Part shown: in pieces, positions 26,183-35,063 of the stretch
Layout of the letters: each line of letters begins with the position of its first letter
How positions within the stretch are numbered: position 1 is the stretch's first letter
Assembly: GCF_040372045.1 (NCBI RefSeq)
Contig: NZ_BAABWH010000002.1
DNA: 64,000 nt
From: Thalassolituus sp006212115
GTDB taxonomy: Bacteria > Pseudomonadota > Gammaproteobacteria > Pseudomonadales > Oceanobacteraceae
Strand: one strand, 5' to 3'
Translations under genes and position numbers: made by a program
The notes under the pieces: model-generated
What the model was told of the DNA's origin: nothing
Seen by the model: only the letters and a program-made list of their open reading frames with translations
Database searches by the model: none

Positions 26183-27115
26183 ATGGTAACAAAGAAAAAA
26201 CGTGGTTTAGGTCGTGGTCTGGATGCACTGCTCGCCAGTTCAAACAGCGCAGCGGTATCAGTGTCCGACGAAAGTGCTACTGGATCAGCGGTAGCATCAG
26301 GCGACGCGGAGCAAGCCGCACCAGCAGGTGACAACGAGTTACGCCACCTTCCTGTCGAATGGATACAGCCCGGACGCTACCAGCCACGTCGTGATATTCA
26401 GCCGGAAGCGTTGGAAGAACTCGCCGCCTCTATTAAGGCGCAGGGCTTGATGCAGCCGATTGTGGTGCGCCCGCTGCCAGAACAGACAGATCGCTATGAA
26501 ATCATTGCTGGTGAGCGTCGCTGGCGTGCGAGTCAGCTGGCTCAGTTGGATCGTGTTCCGGCGCTGATACGTGATGTGCCTGATGAGGCCGCGATCGCAA
26601 TGGCGCTGATCGAAAATATTCAGCGAGAAAACCTCAATCCGATGGAAGAGGCCATGGCATTGCACCGTTTGCAGCATGAGTTTGAACTCACGCAAATGGA
26701 AGTGGCAGAAGCCGTGGGTAAAAATCGCGCGACGGTGGCCAACCTGCTGCGTCTGATGAACCTCAATGATGATGTAAAAGTACTGTTAGAGCACGGTGAC
26801 ATCGAGATGGGCCACGCTCGCGCTTTACTTGGTTTGCCGCTCGAGCAACAGAGCAGCGCCGCCTCGGATGTTGTCGCCCGGGCACTGACGGTCCGACAGA
26901 CCGAAGCCTTAGTGCGCAATCTGCTTGATGGCAAAGATGCCGCGAAAGACGGTAAGCCCGCTGCCAATCCCGACATTCAGCGTCTTGAACGCATGTTAGG
27001 TGATCGGCTCGGTGCAAAGGTTGCGATTCAGCACTCGGCCAAAGGCAAGGGTAAGCTGGTGATCAACTACACCAACCTTGATGAGCTGGACGGAATCCTC
27101 GAACACATCAAGTAG
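26183..27115 (+). CDS. parB: Chromosome partitioning protein ParB
   Basis: A 310-residue CTPase and DNA-binding protein that loads at parS sites. A basic N-terminus (MVTKKKRGLGRGLDALL, the ParA-contact segment) is followed by an Ala/Ser linker, the ParB/Srx domain with IIAGERRWRASQLAQL and ALIENIQRENLNPMEEA, then a KorB-type helix-turn-helix (TQMEVAEAVGKNRATVANLL) and a C-terminal dimer domain. All family features are intact. No parS site was found by eye in this window. Confidence 0.96.
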   Translation: MVTKKKRGLGRGLDALLASSNSAAVSVSDESATGSAVASGDAEQAAPAGDNELRHLPVEWIQPGRYQPRRDIQPEALEELAASIKAQGLMQPIVVRPLPEQTDRYEIIAGERRWRASQLAQLDRVPALIRDVPDEAAIAMALIENIQRENLNPMEEAMALHRLQHEFELTQMEVAEAVGKNRATVANLLRLMNLNDDVKVLLEHGDIEMGHARALLGLPLEQQSSAASDVVARALTVRQTEALVRNLLDGKDAAKDGKPAANPDIQRLERMLGDRLGAKVAIQHSAKGKGKLVINYTNLDELDGILEHIK

Positions 27116-27225
27116 AGTGCTTTAAGTAAAGTGCCTTAAGAAGAACCCTGCTGGTGGACTAACCTGTCAGCACAACGCTGAATGCGGGGTGTGTGGCTAA
27201 ACTTCTCTATGAAGAGGAGTTTGCT

Positions 27226-27513
27226 ATGAAATATGTCGCCAGCCTGCTGTTGTTTGTTCCTGTCGTAGCCCTTGCTACGCCCCGCCCCATGATGATGCTG
27301 GATGATTCGTCACTGAGCGACACGCGGGTCGACTATCTGACCGGCCTCGAGAAACAGCGCAGCGGTGAAGCCAGTGGCGACGATGAAGCGGCTGTAACGC
27401 CGAAGCAAGAGCCAGATGCCCGCGGTGAACTTCCCGTTTTGACACCGGCCTCTGTGCCAACAGCTATACCCCTACCAAGTAAAGGGATATCAGTGCAGAT
27501 TACGCCACGCTGA
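27226..27513 (+). CDS. Small secreted hypothetical protein
   Basis: A 95-residue protein with a clear signal peptide (MKYVASLLLFVPVVALA). The mature part is short, acidic in the middle and Pro-rich at the end, without a known domain. The start at 27226 is chosen because GAGGAG lies 7 bases upstream and the signal peptide begins there; an in-frame GTG at 27193 would only add cytoplasmic residues. It sits between parB and the atp promoter. Function unknown. Confidence 0.55.
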   Translation: MKYVASLLLFVPVVALATPRPMMMLDDSSLSDTRVDYLTGLEKQRSGEASGDDEAAVTPKQEPDARGELPVLTPASVPTAIPLPSKGISVQITPR

Positions 27514-27619
27514 TAGGCTATCTGTCACCGTCCCACCTGTTTTACGTCCTCTATGACCATCATCTTCGGCCATGTCGCTCGTGACGGGCAAATATCTCAC
27601 TGATTCCGCGTGCTTGCTG

Positions 27620-27648
27620 TTGAAGCGCGGGCTTCTAGCCCCTATAAT
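27620..27648 (+). promoter_or_regulatory. Sigma70 promoter of the atp operon
   Basis: TTGAAG (27620-27625), a 17-base spacer and TATAAT (27643-27648) form a near-consensus promoter. Transcription would begin near 27655, about 50 bases before atpI, so the whole nine-gene operon can be served from here. Confidence 0.8.
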
Positions 27649-27704
27649 CCTCGCGCCCTGAAAATGGGTTATTCAAACAGAGCGTTGCAAATTCAGCATC
27701 AAAC

Positions 27705-28085
27705 GTGGAGCACAGGTTGTCTTCGATACCGCGTCCACCGGTTTATAGGATCATCATTTTACAACTGATCCTCACCCTGATAGCTGGCGCTCTGGCCTGG
27801 TTGCATAGCGATGTGGCCGCCAAATCGGCATTGCTCGGAGGACTGACATGCGCCCTCCCGAATGCCTACTTTATCTGGCGAGCGTTCCGCTACACAGGTG
27901 CACGGTCGGCCACTCAGGTGGTGCAATCGTTTTACCAGGGAGAATCCTGGAAGTTTGTGCTCACAGCGTTGTGTTTTGGTGTCATCTTCCAACGCGTTGA
28001 GCCTCTGAATGTTCTGGCACTGTTTGCTGGTTTTATAACAGTGCAGCTGGGGCATATCGCCTCAGCGAGAATTGCCAATTTATAA
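27705..28085 (+). CDS. atpI: ATP synthase subunit I (AtpI)
   Basis: A 126-residue membrane protein with four hydrophobic helices (IIILQLILTLIAGALAWL; ALLGGLTCALPNAYFIW; WKFVLTALCFGVIF; NVLALFAGFITVQLGHI). AtpI assists assembly of the c ring. Its place directly before atpB is standard. The start is either GTG 27705 or TTG 27717, both weak; the GGAG at 27706 would suit the latter. Sequence conservation in the family is low, so the call rests mainly on position and topology. Confidence 0.85.
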   Translation: MEHRLSSIPRPPVYRIIILQLILTLIAGALAWLHSDVAAKSALLGGLTCALPNAYFIWRAFRYTGARSATQVVQSFYQGESWKFVLTALCFGVIFQRVEPLNVLALFAGFITVQLGHIASARIANL

Positions 28086-28108
28086 ACCTTAAAATCTGAG
28101 AGTGTACG

Positions 28109-29008
28109 ATGGCTGGTAACTCCCAAGAGTATATTTCGCACCACCTTACGAACCTGACCTACGGCAAACTGCCAGCGGGCTACGTTCGTGAAAACAAAGA
28201 CGGCACGACTACCGAGCTGACTGAAGCAACCTGGACTTTCGCTCATGGCGGCGCTGAAGCGTCTGCAATGGGTTTCAACGCGGTTCACGTTGACTCACTG
28301 GGCTGGTCTTTCGGCCTTGGCGCCCTGATCATGTTCCTGTTCTGGCGCATGGCTAAGAAAGCAACCACAGGCGTACCAAGCGGTTTCCTGAACTTCGTTG
28401 AGATGATCGTTGAGTTCATCGACAACACCGTCAAAGAATCTTTCCACGGTCGCAGCGCGCTCGTAGCACCACTGGCGCTGACCATCTTCACCTGGGTATT
28501 CATGATGAACTTCATGGACCTTATCCCAGTTGACGTATTACCTACCCTGGCCATGGCTGTGGGCATTGATTACATGAAAGTCGTACCGTCCACTGACGTG
28601 AACGTGACTCTGGGTATGGCTATCTTCGTATTCGCTCTGATGATCTTCTACTCGATCAAGATCAAGGGCATCGGCGGCTTCGTCGCTGAACTGACGCTGC
28701 AACCATTCAGCGCTAAGAATCCTGTTGTTCAGGCCATCTTCATCCCAGTGAACTTCTTCCTGGAGATCGTTGCCCTGATCGCGAAACCTATCTCACTGGG
28801 TCTGCGTCTGTTCGGAAACATGTACGCCGGCGAGATGATCTTTATCCTTATCGCACTGATGTTCTCTGCGGGTATTGCACTGGGTCTTATGGCTGGTGTT
28901 CTGCAGTGGGCTTGGGCGGTATTCCACATTTTGGTGATCACACTGCAAGCGTTCATTTTCATGATGTTGACCATCGTGTATCTGAGCATGGCGCACGAAG
29001 ATCATTAA
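28109..29008 (+). CDS. atpB: F1Fo ATP synthase subunit a
   Basis: A 299-residue membrane protein that forms the proton half-channels next to the c ring. The essential arginine helix reads PISLGLRLFGNMYAGEM, with the catalytic Arg in LGLRLFGN. Five to six hydrophobic helices and a longer-than-usual N-terminal periplasmic stretch (about 70 residues) are seen. The gene is AT-poor at wobble positions, like other highly expressed genes here. Confidence 0.97.
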   Translation: MAGNSQEYISHHLTNLTYGKLPAGYVRENKDGTTTELTEATWTFAHGGAEASAMGFNAVHVDSLGWSFGLGALIMFLFWRMAKKATTGVPSGFLNFVEMIVEFIDNTVKESFHGRSALVAPLALTIFTWVFMMNFMDLIPVDVLPTLAMAVGIDYMKVVPSTDVNVTLGMAIFVFALMIFYSIKIKGIGGFVAELTLQPFSAKNPVVQAIFIPVNFFLEIVALIAKPISLGLRLFGNMYAGEMIFILIALMFSAGIALGLMAGVLQWAWAVFHILVITLQAFIFMMLTIVYLSMAHEDH

Positions 29009-29060
29009 TTTTTAAACCTTAAATTCACTTAACTAACTTAACTTCTATTTGGAGAAAATT

Positions 29061-29288
29061 ATGGAACAAGGTCTGGTATTCCTGGCTGCGGCTCTGATGA
29101 TTGGTCTGGGTGCTCTGGGTACTGCTATCGGCTTCGGTCTGCTGGGTGGTCGTCTGCTGGAAGGTACTGCTCGTCAGCCTGAACTGGGTCCTATGCTTCA
29201 GGGTAAAATGTTCCTGATCGCTGGTCTGCTTGACGCCGTACCTATGATCGGTGTTGGTCTTGGCCTGTACCTGATGTTCGCAGCTTAA
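29061..29288 (+). CDS. atpE: F1Fo ATP synthase subunit c
   Basis: A 75-residue hairpin protein that forms the rotor ring. Two hydrophobic helices flank the polar loop ARQPELG. The ion-binding carboxylate is Asp58 in LLDAVPMIG, and the Na+-type Gln/Glu ligand set is absent, so it is a proton-driven ring. The ATG at 29061 has TTGGAG upstream; an in-frame start 12 bases earlier is unlikely. Confidence 0.97.
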   Translation: MEQGLVFLAAALMIGLGALGTAIGFGLLGGRLLEGTARQPELGPMLQGKMFLIAGLLDAVPMIGVGLGLYLMFAA

Positions 29289-29339
29289 GGGTTCATTTCT
29301 TAACGAACTTCCTTAATCAACGAACATGAGGGCTCTGGC

Positions 29340-29810
29340 GTGAACTTAAATTTGACTCTGATCGGCCAGATCATCACTTTTGGCGTCTTCGTGTGGTTCT
29401 GCATGAAGTTTGTATGGCCTCACCTGTTGAGCGCTATGCAAGAACGCGAAAAGAAAATTGCCGATGGTCTGGACGCAGCTAACCGTGCTGCACGTGATCT
29501 GGAACTGGCTCAGAAAGAAGCCGCGGGCCAGCTGCGTGAAGCAAAAGAAAAAGCTGCTGAAATCATCGAGCAGGCTAATAAGCGTGCTAACCAAATCGTG
29601 GACGAAGCTAAAGATAATGCTCGTTCCGAAGGTGAGCGCATCGTAGCTGCTGCTCAAGCTGAAGTTGAGCAAGAGGCAAACCGCGCTAAAGAAGCTCTGC
29701 GTAAGCAGGTGTCTGAACTGGCAGTAGCCGGTGCAGCGAAAATCCTTGGCAAATCAGTAGATGCATCAGCTCATGACGAGCTGCTGGATACACTGGCCAA
29801 AGAGCTCTAA
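29340..29810 (+). CDS. atpF: F1Fo ATP synthase subunit b
   Basis: A 156-residue peripheral stalk subunit with one N-terminal membrane helix (IGQIITFGVFVWFCMKFVW) and a long charged coiled coil. The start is GTG at 29340. Length matches the E. coli protein (156). It lies between atpE and atpH as usual. Confidence 0.96.
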   Translation: MNLNLTLIGQIITFGVFVWFCMKFVWPHLLSAMQEREKKIADGLDAANRAARDLELAQKEAAGQLREAKEKAAEIIEQANKRANQIVDEAKDNARSEGERIVAAAQAEVEQEANRAKEALRKQVSELAVAGAAKILGKSVDASAHDELLDTLAKEL

Positions 29811-29822
29811 GCGAGGTTTTCC

Positions 29823-30359
29823 ATGGCTGAATTAACAACTCTCGCTCGGCCATACGCAAAGGCAGTGTTTGCTGAAGCAAGTGAGAAGAGTGCACTGGAT
29901 GCCTGGTCTGATGACCTGGCAGTCCTGTCGGCTTTCGCAGCCGACGCCGATCTGGCGAAGGTACTGGTGCATCCTTCCCTGACGTCTGAACAGCAGGCAC
30001 AAGCACTTATCGACGTATGTGGCGACAAGCTGAACGAAGCAGCCAAAAACCTGGTGGCCGTATTGGCCGAAAACAAGCGTCTGGCTTTATTGCCTGAAAT
30101 CGCGGAACTCTACGAAGAACTGAAAGCGAAGCTGCAGAATGCAGTCGACGTGGTTGTTACTTCTGCGTACGAGCTAAGCGATGCACAGGCAGACAAATTG
30201 GCAGCAGCCTTAAAAGCCAAACTGCAATGTGATGTGCGGGTAACCAGCGAAGTCGATGAGTCACTCATCGGCGGTGCAATTATCCGTGCCGGGGACTTGG
30301 TTATAGACGGTAGCTTAACTGGCAAACTGTCAAAGTTAGCCGAAGCGATGAAATCCTAG
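29823..30359 (+). CDS. atpH: F1Fo ATP synthase subunit delta
   Basis: A 178-residue soluble subunit linking the peripheral stalk to the alpha/beta head. The N-terminal ARPYAKAVFAEASE helix and the C-terminal IRAGDLVIDGSLTGKLSKL block are family signatures. It starts 12 bases after atpF. Confidence 0.96.
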   Translation: MAELTTLARPYAKAVFAEASEKSALDAWSDDLAVLSAFAADADLAKVLVHPSLTSEQQAQALIDVCGDKLNEAAKNLVAVLAENKRLALLPEIAELYEELKAKLQNAVDVVVTSAYELSDAQADKLAAALKAKLQCDVRVTSEVDESLIGGAIIRAGDLVIDGSLTGKLSKLAEAMKS

Positions 30360-30374
30360 TTTGAGGGACGATTC

Positions 30375-31913
30375 ATGCAGCAACTGAATCCATCTGAGAT
30401 CAGTGAAGTAATCAAGAAGCGTATTGAAAGCCTTGATGTTACTTCTCAAGCCCAGAACGAGGGCACCGTCGTATCTGTATCCGACGGTATCGTTCGAATC
30501 CACGGTCTTGCCGACGCTATGTACGGTGAGATGATTGAATTTGAAGGCGGCGTATTTGGCCTGGCAATGAACCTGGAGCGTGACTCCGTTGGTGCTGTTG
30601 TACTGGGTGACTACAAAGGTCTGGCTGAAGGTCAGACTGCGAAGTGTACTGGCCGTATTCTTGAAGTACCTACTGGCAAAGCATTGCTGGGTCGTGTGGT
30701 TGACGCACTGGGTAACCCAATCGATGGTAAAGGTCCTATTGAGACTGACACCACCGCTCCTGTTGAGCGCGTTGCACCAGGCGTAATTGCACGTCAGGGT
30801 GTTGATCAGCCTCTGCAGACTGGTTACAAAGCTGTTGACTCCATGGTTCCGGTTGGTCGTGGTCAGCGTGAGCTGATCATTGGTGACCGTCAGACTGGTA
30901 AAACGGCGATGGCGATCGATGCCATCATCAACCAGAAAGGTACTGGCGTTAAATGTATCTACGTTGCCGTAGGTCAGAAGCAGTCTTCTATCGCTAACGT
31001 TGTACGTAAGCTGGAAGAACACGGTGCCCTGGAGCACACCATCATCGTAGCCGCTGGCGCCGCTGATCCTGCAGCAATGCAGTTCCTGGCTCCATACGGT
31101 GGTTGTGCGATGGGTGAGTACTTCCTGGACAACGGTGAAGATGCTCTGATCGTATACGATGACCTGACGAAACAAGCTTGGGCTTACCGTCAGATCTCCC
31201 TGTTGCTGAAGCGCCCACCGGGCCGTGAAGCATACCCAGGTGACGTTTTCTACCTGCACTCACGTCTGCTTGAGCGCGCATGTCGCGTAAACGCTGACTA
31301 CGTGAAGAGCGTTAGCGGTGTAGAAGGCAAAACTGGCTCTCTGACGGCTCTGCCGATCATTGAGACTCAGGGTGGTGACGTATCAGCGTTCGTACCAACG
31401 AACGTGATCTCCATTACCGATGGTCAGATCTTCCTGGAAACCAACCTGTTCAACTCCGGTATCCGTCCGGCGATGAACGCGGGTATCTCTGTATCCCGTG
31501 TAGGTGGTGCTGCACAGACCAAGATCATCAAGAAGCTCGGCGGTGGTATCCGTCTGGCACTGGCTCAGTACCGTGAACTGGCGGCATTCGCACAGTTTGC
31601 ATCTGACCTTGATGAAGCTACCCGTAAGCAGCTGGAGCACGGTAAAGCCGTTACTGAACTGATGAAACAGGGTCAGTACGCTCCAATGTCTACTGCGGAT
31701 ATGGGTCTGTCGATCTTTGCTGCTACTGAAGGCTTCCTTGAAGACGTAGAAGTGACCAAGATTCAGGCATTCGAAGCTGCTCTGCTGAGCTACGCCAACA
31801 GCGAATACGCTGAACTGATGGCGAAGATCAACGTGAAGGGCGACTTCAATGACGAGATCGCGGCAGGTCTGAAAGAGTGTATTGAGAAATTCAAGAGCAC
31901 TCAGACCTGGTAA
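30375..31913 (+). CDS. atpA: F1Fo ATP synthase subunit alpha
   Basis: A 512-residue non-catalytic nucleotide-binding subunit. Walker A is GDRQTGKTA (about residues 169-177). The membrane-stalk contact N-terminus and C-terminal helical domain are complete. Codon use is strongly biased, as expected for high expression. Confidence 0.98.
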   Translation: MQQLNPSEISEVIKKRIESLDVTSQAQNEGTVVSVSDGIVRIHGLADAMYGEMIEFEGGVFGLAMNLERDSVGAVVLGDYKGLAEGQTAKCTGRILEVPTGKALLGRVVDALGNPIDGKGPIETDTTAPVERVAPGVIARQGVDQPLQTGYKAVDSMVPVGRGQRELIIGDRQTGKTAMAIDAIINQKGTGVKCIYVAVGQKQSSIANVVRKLEEHGALEHTIIVAAGAADPAAMQFLAPYGGCAMGEYFLDNGEDALIVYDDLTKQAWAYRQISLLLKRPPGREAYPGDVFYLHSRLLERACRVNADYVKSVSGVEGKTGSLTALPIIETQGGDVSAFVPTNVISITDGQIFLETNLFNSGIRPAMNAGISVSRVGGAAQTKIIKKLGGGIRLALAQYRELAAFAQFASDLDEATRKQLEHGKAVTELMKQGQYAPMSTADMGLSIFAATEGFLEDVEVTKIQAFEAALLSYANSEYAELMAKINVKGDFNDEIAAGLKECIEKFKSTQTW

Positions 31914-31974
31914 GTCCGGTGCTGGCGGTTCTATGAATCGCCAGCTGGATTCACTCAGTTAACAAGGTTGCATT

Positions 31975-32835
31975 ATGGCAGTCGGTAAAGAAATTAAAGA
32001 GCAGATTACGAGCGTAAAAAGCACGCAGAAAATTACCTCAGCAATGGAAAAAGTTGCAGTGAGTAAGATGCGTCGTGCCCAGCTGCGTATGCAACAGAGC
32101 CGTCCATATGCGGATAGAATCCGTGATGTGATCGGTCACCTGGCGAATGCGACATCTGAATACCGTCATCGTTATCTGCAGGACCGCGACGTCAAGCGTG
32201 TTGGCTATATCGTGGTGTCTTCCGACCGTGGCCTGTGCGGTGGCCTGAACAACAACTTGTTCAAGCGCCTCGCCCAGCAAGCCGGAGAGTGGAAAGAAAA
32301 GGGTGTTGAAGTTGATTACTGTGCAATCGGCTCAAAAGCATCTCTGTTCTTTAACAGCTTCGGTGGCAATGTTGTCGCCTCCCAGTCTCAACTGGGTGAC
32401 GCTCCAGAGCTGGCCAGCCTGATCGGCTCGGTGAAAGTGATGTTGGAAGCGTTCGATGAAGGTAAGATCGATCGTCTCTACATCATCTACAACCGTTTCG
32501 TGAACACCATGACCCAATCGCCTGAAGCGGTGCAGTTATTGCCACTCAAGGCACAAAAGGACGAAGAACTGAAAGGTCACTGGGATTATATCTACGAACC
32601 AGACGCAAAAGAGATCCTCGAGGGTCTGCTGGTGCGCTACGTAGAATCTCAGGTCTATCAGGGTGTAGTAGAAAACAACGCCTGTGAGCAGGCTGCGCGT
32701 ATGCTGGCGATGAAAAACGCCACCGATAACGCCGGCAACATGATCACCGAGCTGAACTTGCTGTATAACAAGGCTCGTCAGGCGGCTATTACCCAGGAAA
32801 TTTCAGAAATCGTCAGCGGTGCCGCGGCTGTATAA
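31975..32835 (+). CDS. atpG: F1Fo ATP synthase subunit gamma
   Basis: A 286-residue central rotor shaft. The N- and C-terminal coiled-coil helices are typical (AVGKEIKEQITSVKSTQKIT; ITELNLLYNKARQAAIT). Size matches the E. coli protein (287). Confidence 0.97.
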   Translation: MAVGKEIKEQITSVKSTQKITSAMEKVAVSKMRRAQLRMQQSRPYADRIRDVIGHLANATSEYRHRYLQDRDVKRVGYIVVSSDRGLCGGLNNNLFKRLAQQAGEWKEKGVEVDYCAIGSKASLFFNSFGGNVVASQSQLGDAPELASLIGSVKVMLEAFDEGKIDRLYIIYNRFVNTMTQSPEAVQLLPLKAQKDEELKGHWDYIYEPDAKEILEGLLVRYVESQVYQGVVENNACEQAARMLAMKNATDNAGNMITELNLLYNKARQAAITQEISEIVSGAAAV

Positions 32836-32875
32836 GCCGGGCAGCGAACAGGTTTTAAGTTAAGAGGAACCGAAA

Positions 32876-34270
32876 ATGAGCGGACGTATCGTACAGATCA
32901 TCGGTGCCGTCATCGACGTGGAATACCCACGCGAAGATGTACCTAAGGTCTACGACGCCCTGACCGTAGATGGTACTGAGACCACCCTCGAAGTTCAGCA
33001 GCAGCTGGGCGACGGTGTTGTCCGTACTATTGCGATGGGCTCCACTGAAGGCCTTAAGCGTGGCCTTCCAGTAACTAGCACTGGCGCACCTATCCGTGTA
33101 CCAGTTGGTAATGCAACTCTGGGTCGTATCATGGACGTTCTCGGTCGCCCGATCGATGAATGTGGTGAAATCGGCGAAGAAGAGCGTTATGAAATTCACC
33201 GTGATGCACCATCGTTTGATGAGCAGGCGAACAGCAATGATCTGCTGGAAACCGGCATCAAGGTTATTGACCTTATCTGCCCATTCGCTAAGGGTGGTAA
33301 AGTTGGTCTGTTCGGTGGTGCCGGTGTTGGTAAAACCGTAAACATGATGGAGCTGATCAACAACATTGCGAAGGCACACTCCGGTCTGTCTGTATTCGCA
33401 GGTGTTGGTGAGCGTACTCGTGAAGGTAACGACTTCTACTACGAGATGGCTGAGTCTGGCGTTGTAAACCTGGACGACAAAGCACAGTCTAAAGTAGCAA
33501 TGGTATACGGCCAGATGAATGAGCCACCAGGCAACCGTCTGCGTGTAGCACTGACTGGTCTGACCATGGCTGAGAAGTTCCGTGACGAAGGCAAAGACGT
33601 ACTGCTGTTCGTTGATAACATCTATCGTTACACCCTTGCTGGTACTGAGGTATCTGCACTGTTGGGTCGTATGCCATCTGCGGTAGGTTACCAGCCTACA
33701 CTGGCAGAAGAGATGGGTGTTCTTCAGGAGCGTATTACCTCTACTAAGACTGGTTCGATCACCTCGATCCAGGCGGTATACGTACCTGCGGATGACTTGA
33801 CTGACCCATCTCCAGCAACGACCTTCGCGCACCTTGACTCTACTGTTGTACTGTCACGTGACATCGCGTCAAAAGGTATTTACCCAGCGATCGATCCACT
33901 GGATTCCACCTCTCGTCAGCTGGACCCACTGGTTATCGGTAACGAACACTACGACATCGCTCGTGGCGTTCAGGGTGTTCTGCAGCGCTACAAAGAGCTG
34001 AAAGACATCATCGCGATTCTGGGTATGGACGAACTGTCCGACGAAGATAAGCAGCTGGTTGCCCGTGCACGTAAGATCGAGCGTTTCCTGTCTCAGCCAT
34101 TCCACGTGGCAGAGATCTTTACAGGCGCGCCTGGTAAGTACGTGTCTCTGAAAGAAACCATCCGTGGTTTCCAGGGCATTCTGAATGGCGACTACGACAA
34201 CCTGCCAGAACAAGCGTTCTACATGGTAGGTACGATCGACGAAGCCATCGAGAAAGCCAACAACATGTAA
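32876..34270 (+). CDS. atpD: F1Fo ATP synthase subunit beta
   Basis: A 464-residue catalytic subunit. Walker A reads GGAGVGKTVNMMELINN; the catalytic glutamate follows in GVGERTREGND; the DELSDEDK segment of the C-terminal domain is present. The gene ends before a strong hairpin that separates it from atpC. Confidence 0.98.
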   Translation: MSGRIVQIIGAVIDVEYPREDVPKVYDALTVDGTETTLEVQQQLGDGVVRTIAMGSTEGLKRGLPVTSTGAPIRVPVGNATLGRIMDVLGRPIDECGEIGEEERYEIHRDAPSFDEQANSNDLLETGIKVIDLICPFAKGGKVGLFGGAGVGKTVNMMELINNIAKAHSGLSVFAGVGERTREGNDFYYEMAESGVVNLDDKAQSKVAMVYGQMNEPPGNRLRVALTGLTMAEKFRDEGKDVLLFVDNIYRYTLAGTEVSALLGRMPSAVGYQPTLAEEMGVLQERITSTKTGSITSIQAVYVPADDLTDPSPATTFAHLDSTVVLSRDIASKGIYPAIDPLDSTSRQLDPLVIGNEHYDIARGVQGVLQRYKELKDIIAILGMDELSDEDKQLVARARKIERFLSQPFHVAEIFTGAPGKYVSLKETIRGFQGILNGDYDNLPEQAFYMVGTIDEAIEKANNM

Positions 34271-34276
34271 TGGGCG

Positions 34277-34307
34277 GGCAGGCGCTGCATTGATGCAGCG
34301 CTCTGCC
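34277..34307 (+). promoter_or_regulatory. Hairpin between atpD and atpC
   Basis: GGCAG-G-CGCTGCAT pairs with ATGCAGCG-C-CTGCC, leaving one bulged T and a 2-base loop: a 14-pair stem right after the atpD stop. There is no T-run, so it is more likely an RNA-processing or stability element that adjusts atpC (epsilon) level than a terminator. Confidence 0.55.
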
Positions 34308-34330
34308 TCCTCTGAACAGAGGAATAGAAC

Positions 34331-34759
34331 ATGGCATTGACCGTCCACTGCGATATCGTCAGCGCTGAAGAAAATCTCTATTCAGGTCTGGTTGAGCGAG
34401 TAATTGCAGCCGGTGCACTGGGTGATCTGGGTATTGAACCTGGCCACGCAGCCCTGCTGACTCCGCTGAAGCCGGGTCCAGTCCGCATTGTTAAGCAAGG
34501 CGGTGAAGAAGAGATTGTCTACGTTTCTGGCGGCTATCTCGAAGTACAGCCTAATTCAGTGTCCATTCTGGCTGACACCGCTGTTCGTGCAAACGATATC
34601 GATGAAGCTGCGGCACTTGAGGCGAAAAAACACGCTGAACAGGCGATGGAAAATCAGGGTGCAGACTTTGATTACTCCCGCGCAATGTCTCAGCTGGCTG
34701 AAGCGGCAGCGCAGCTGCGTACGATTCAGCAGATCCGTGAGAAACTTGGTAAGCACTGA
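34331..34759 (+). CDS. atpC: F1Fo ATP synthase subunit epsilon
   Basis: A 142-residue subunit that couples rotation and inhibits ATP hydrolysis. The N-terminal beta-sandwich (TVHCDIVSAEENLYSG; GDLGIEPGHAALLT) and the C-terminal two-helix hairpin are present. The last 34 bases of the gene are part of a direct repeat copied again downstream. Confidence 0.96.
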   Translation: MALTVHCDIVSAEENLYSGLVERVIAAGALGDLGIEPGHAALLTPLKPGPVRIVKQGGEEEIVYVSGGYLEVQPNSVSILADTAVRANDIDEAAALEAKKHAEQAMENQGADFDYSRAMSQLAEAAAQLRTIQQIREKLGKH

Positions 34760-34778
34760 GTTTTATCGGATTAAAGAG

Positions 34779-34801
34779 AACCCGCTTCGGCGGGTTTTTT
34801 T
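34779..34801 (+). terminator. Terminator of the atp operon (copy 1)
   Basis: CCCGC-TTCG-GCGGG with a UUCG tetraloop, flanked by AA and a run of seven T. A textbook rho-independent terminator 20 bases after the atpC stop. Confidence 0.92.
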
Positions 34802-34898
34802 ATGTTTGCTGAAACGCAGCAAAGCTGCGATTCACATACGGCAATCAGCAGATCCGTGAGAAACTTGGTAAGCACTGAGTTTTATCGGATTAAAGAGA

Positions 34899-34920
34899 AC
34901 CCGCTTCGGCGGTTTTTTTT
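34899..34920 (+). terminator. Terminator of the atp operon (copy 2)
   Basis: The same hairpin from the duplicated segment, one G shorter (CCGC-TTCG-GCGG) and followed by eight T. It backs up the first terminator. Confidence 0.85.
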
Positions 34921-35063
34921 GTGTTTGCTGAATATTGTGGGGCCGTAGCTATTCTTCCCTATCCTGTAGCGGCATGTCGCCATATGCCATAGTCCGGAAT
35001 ATCTCATCATATATACTGCGCGCCTGACCGGAAGACATTTAAGAAAATAAGGACAGTGTTGTT

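Larger units (their letters stand above)
34726..34932. repeat. Direct duplication of the atpC 3' end and terminator
   Basis: Bases 34726-34813 (end of atpC, stop codon, terminator) recur at 34845-34932 with only about three differences, separated by 31 bases. The offset is 119 bases. The second copy carries a non-coding relic of the atpC end and a second terminator. Confidence 0.9.

Noticed and set aside
30336..31259. Long minus-strand frame inside atpA
   Set aside because: Shadow of a highly biased gene; no family match.
32855..33832. Long minus-strand frame inside atpD
   Set aside because: Shadow frame caused by codon bias; no start signal or domain.
24700..34800. parS sites near parAB
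   Set aside because: No TGTTTCACGTGAAACA-like 16-mer was found by eye; a pattern search is needed.
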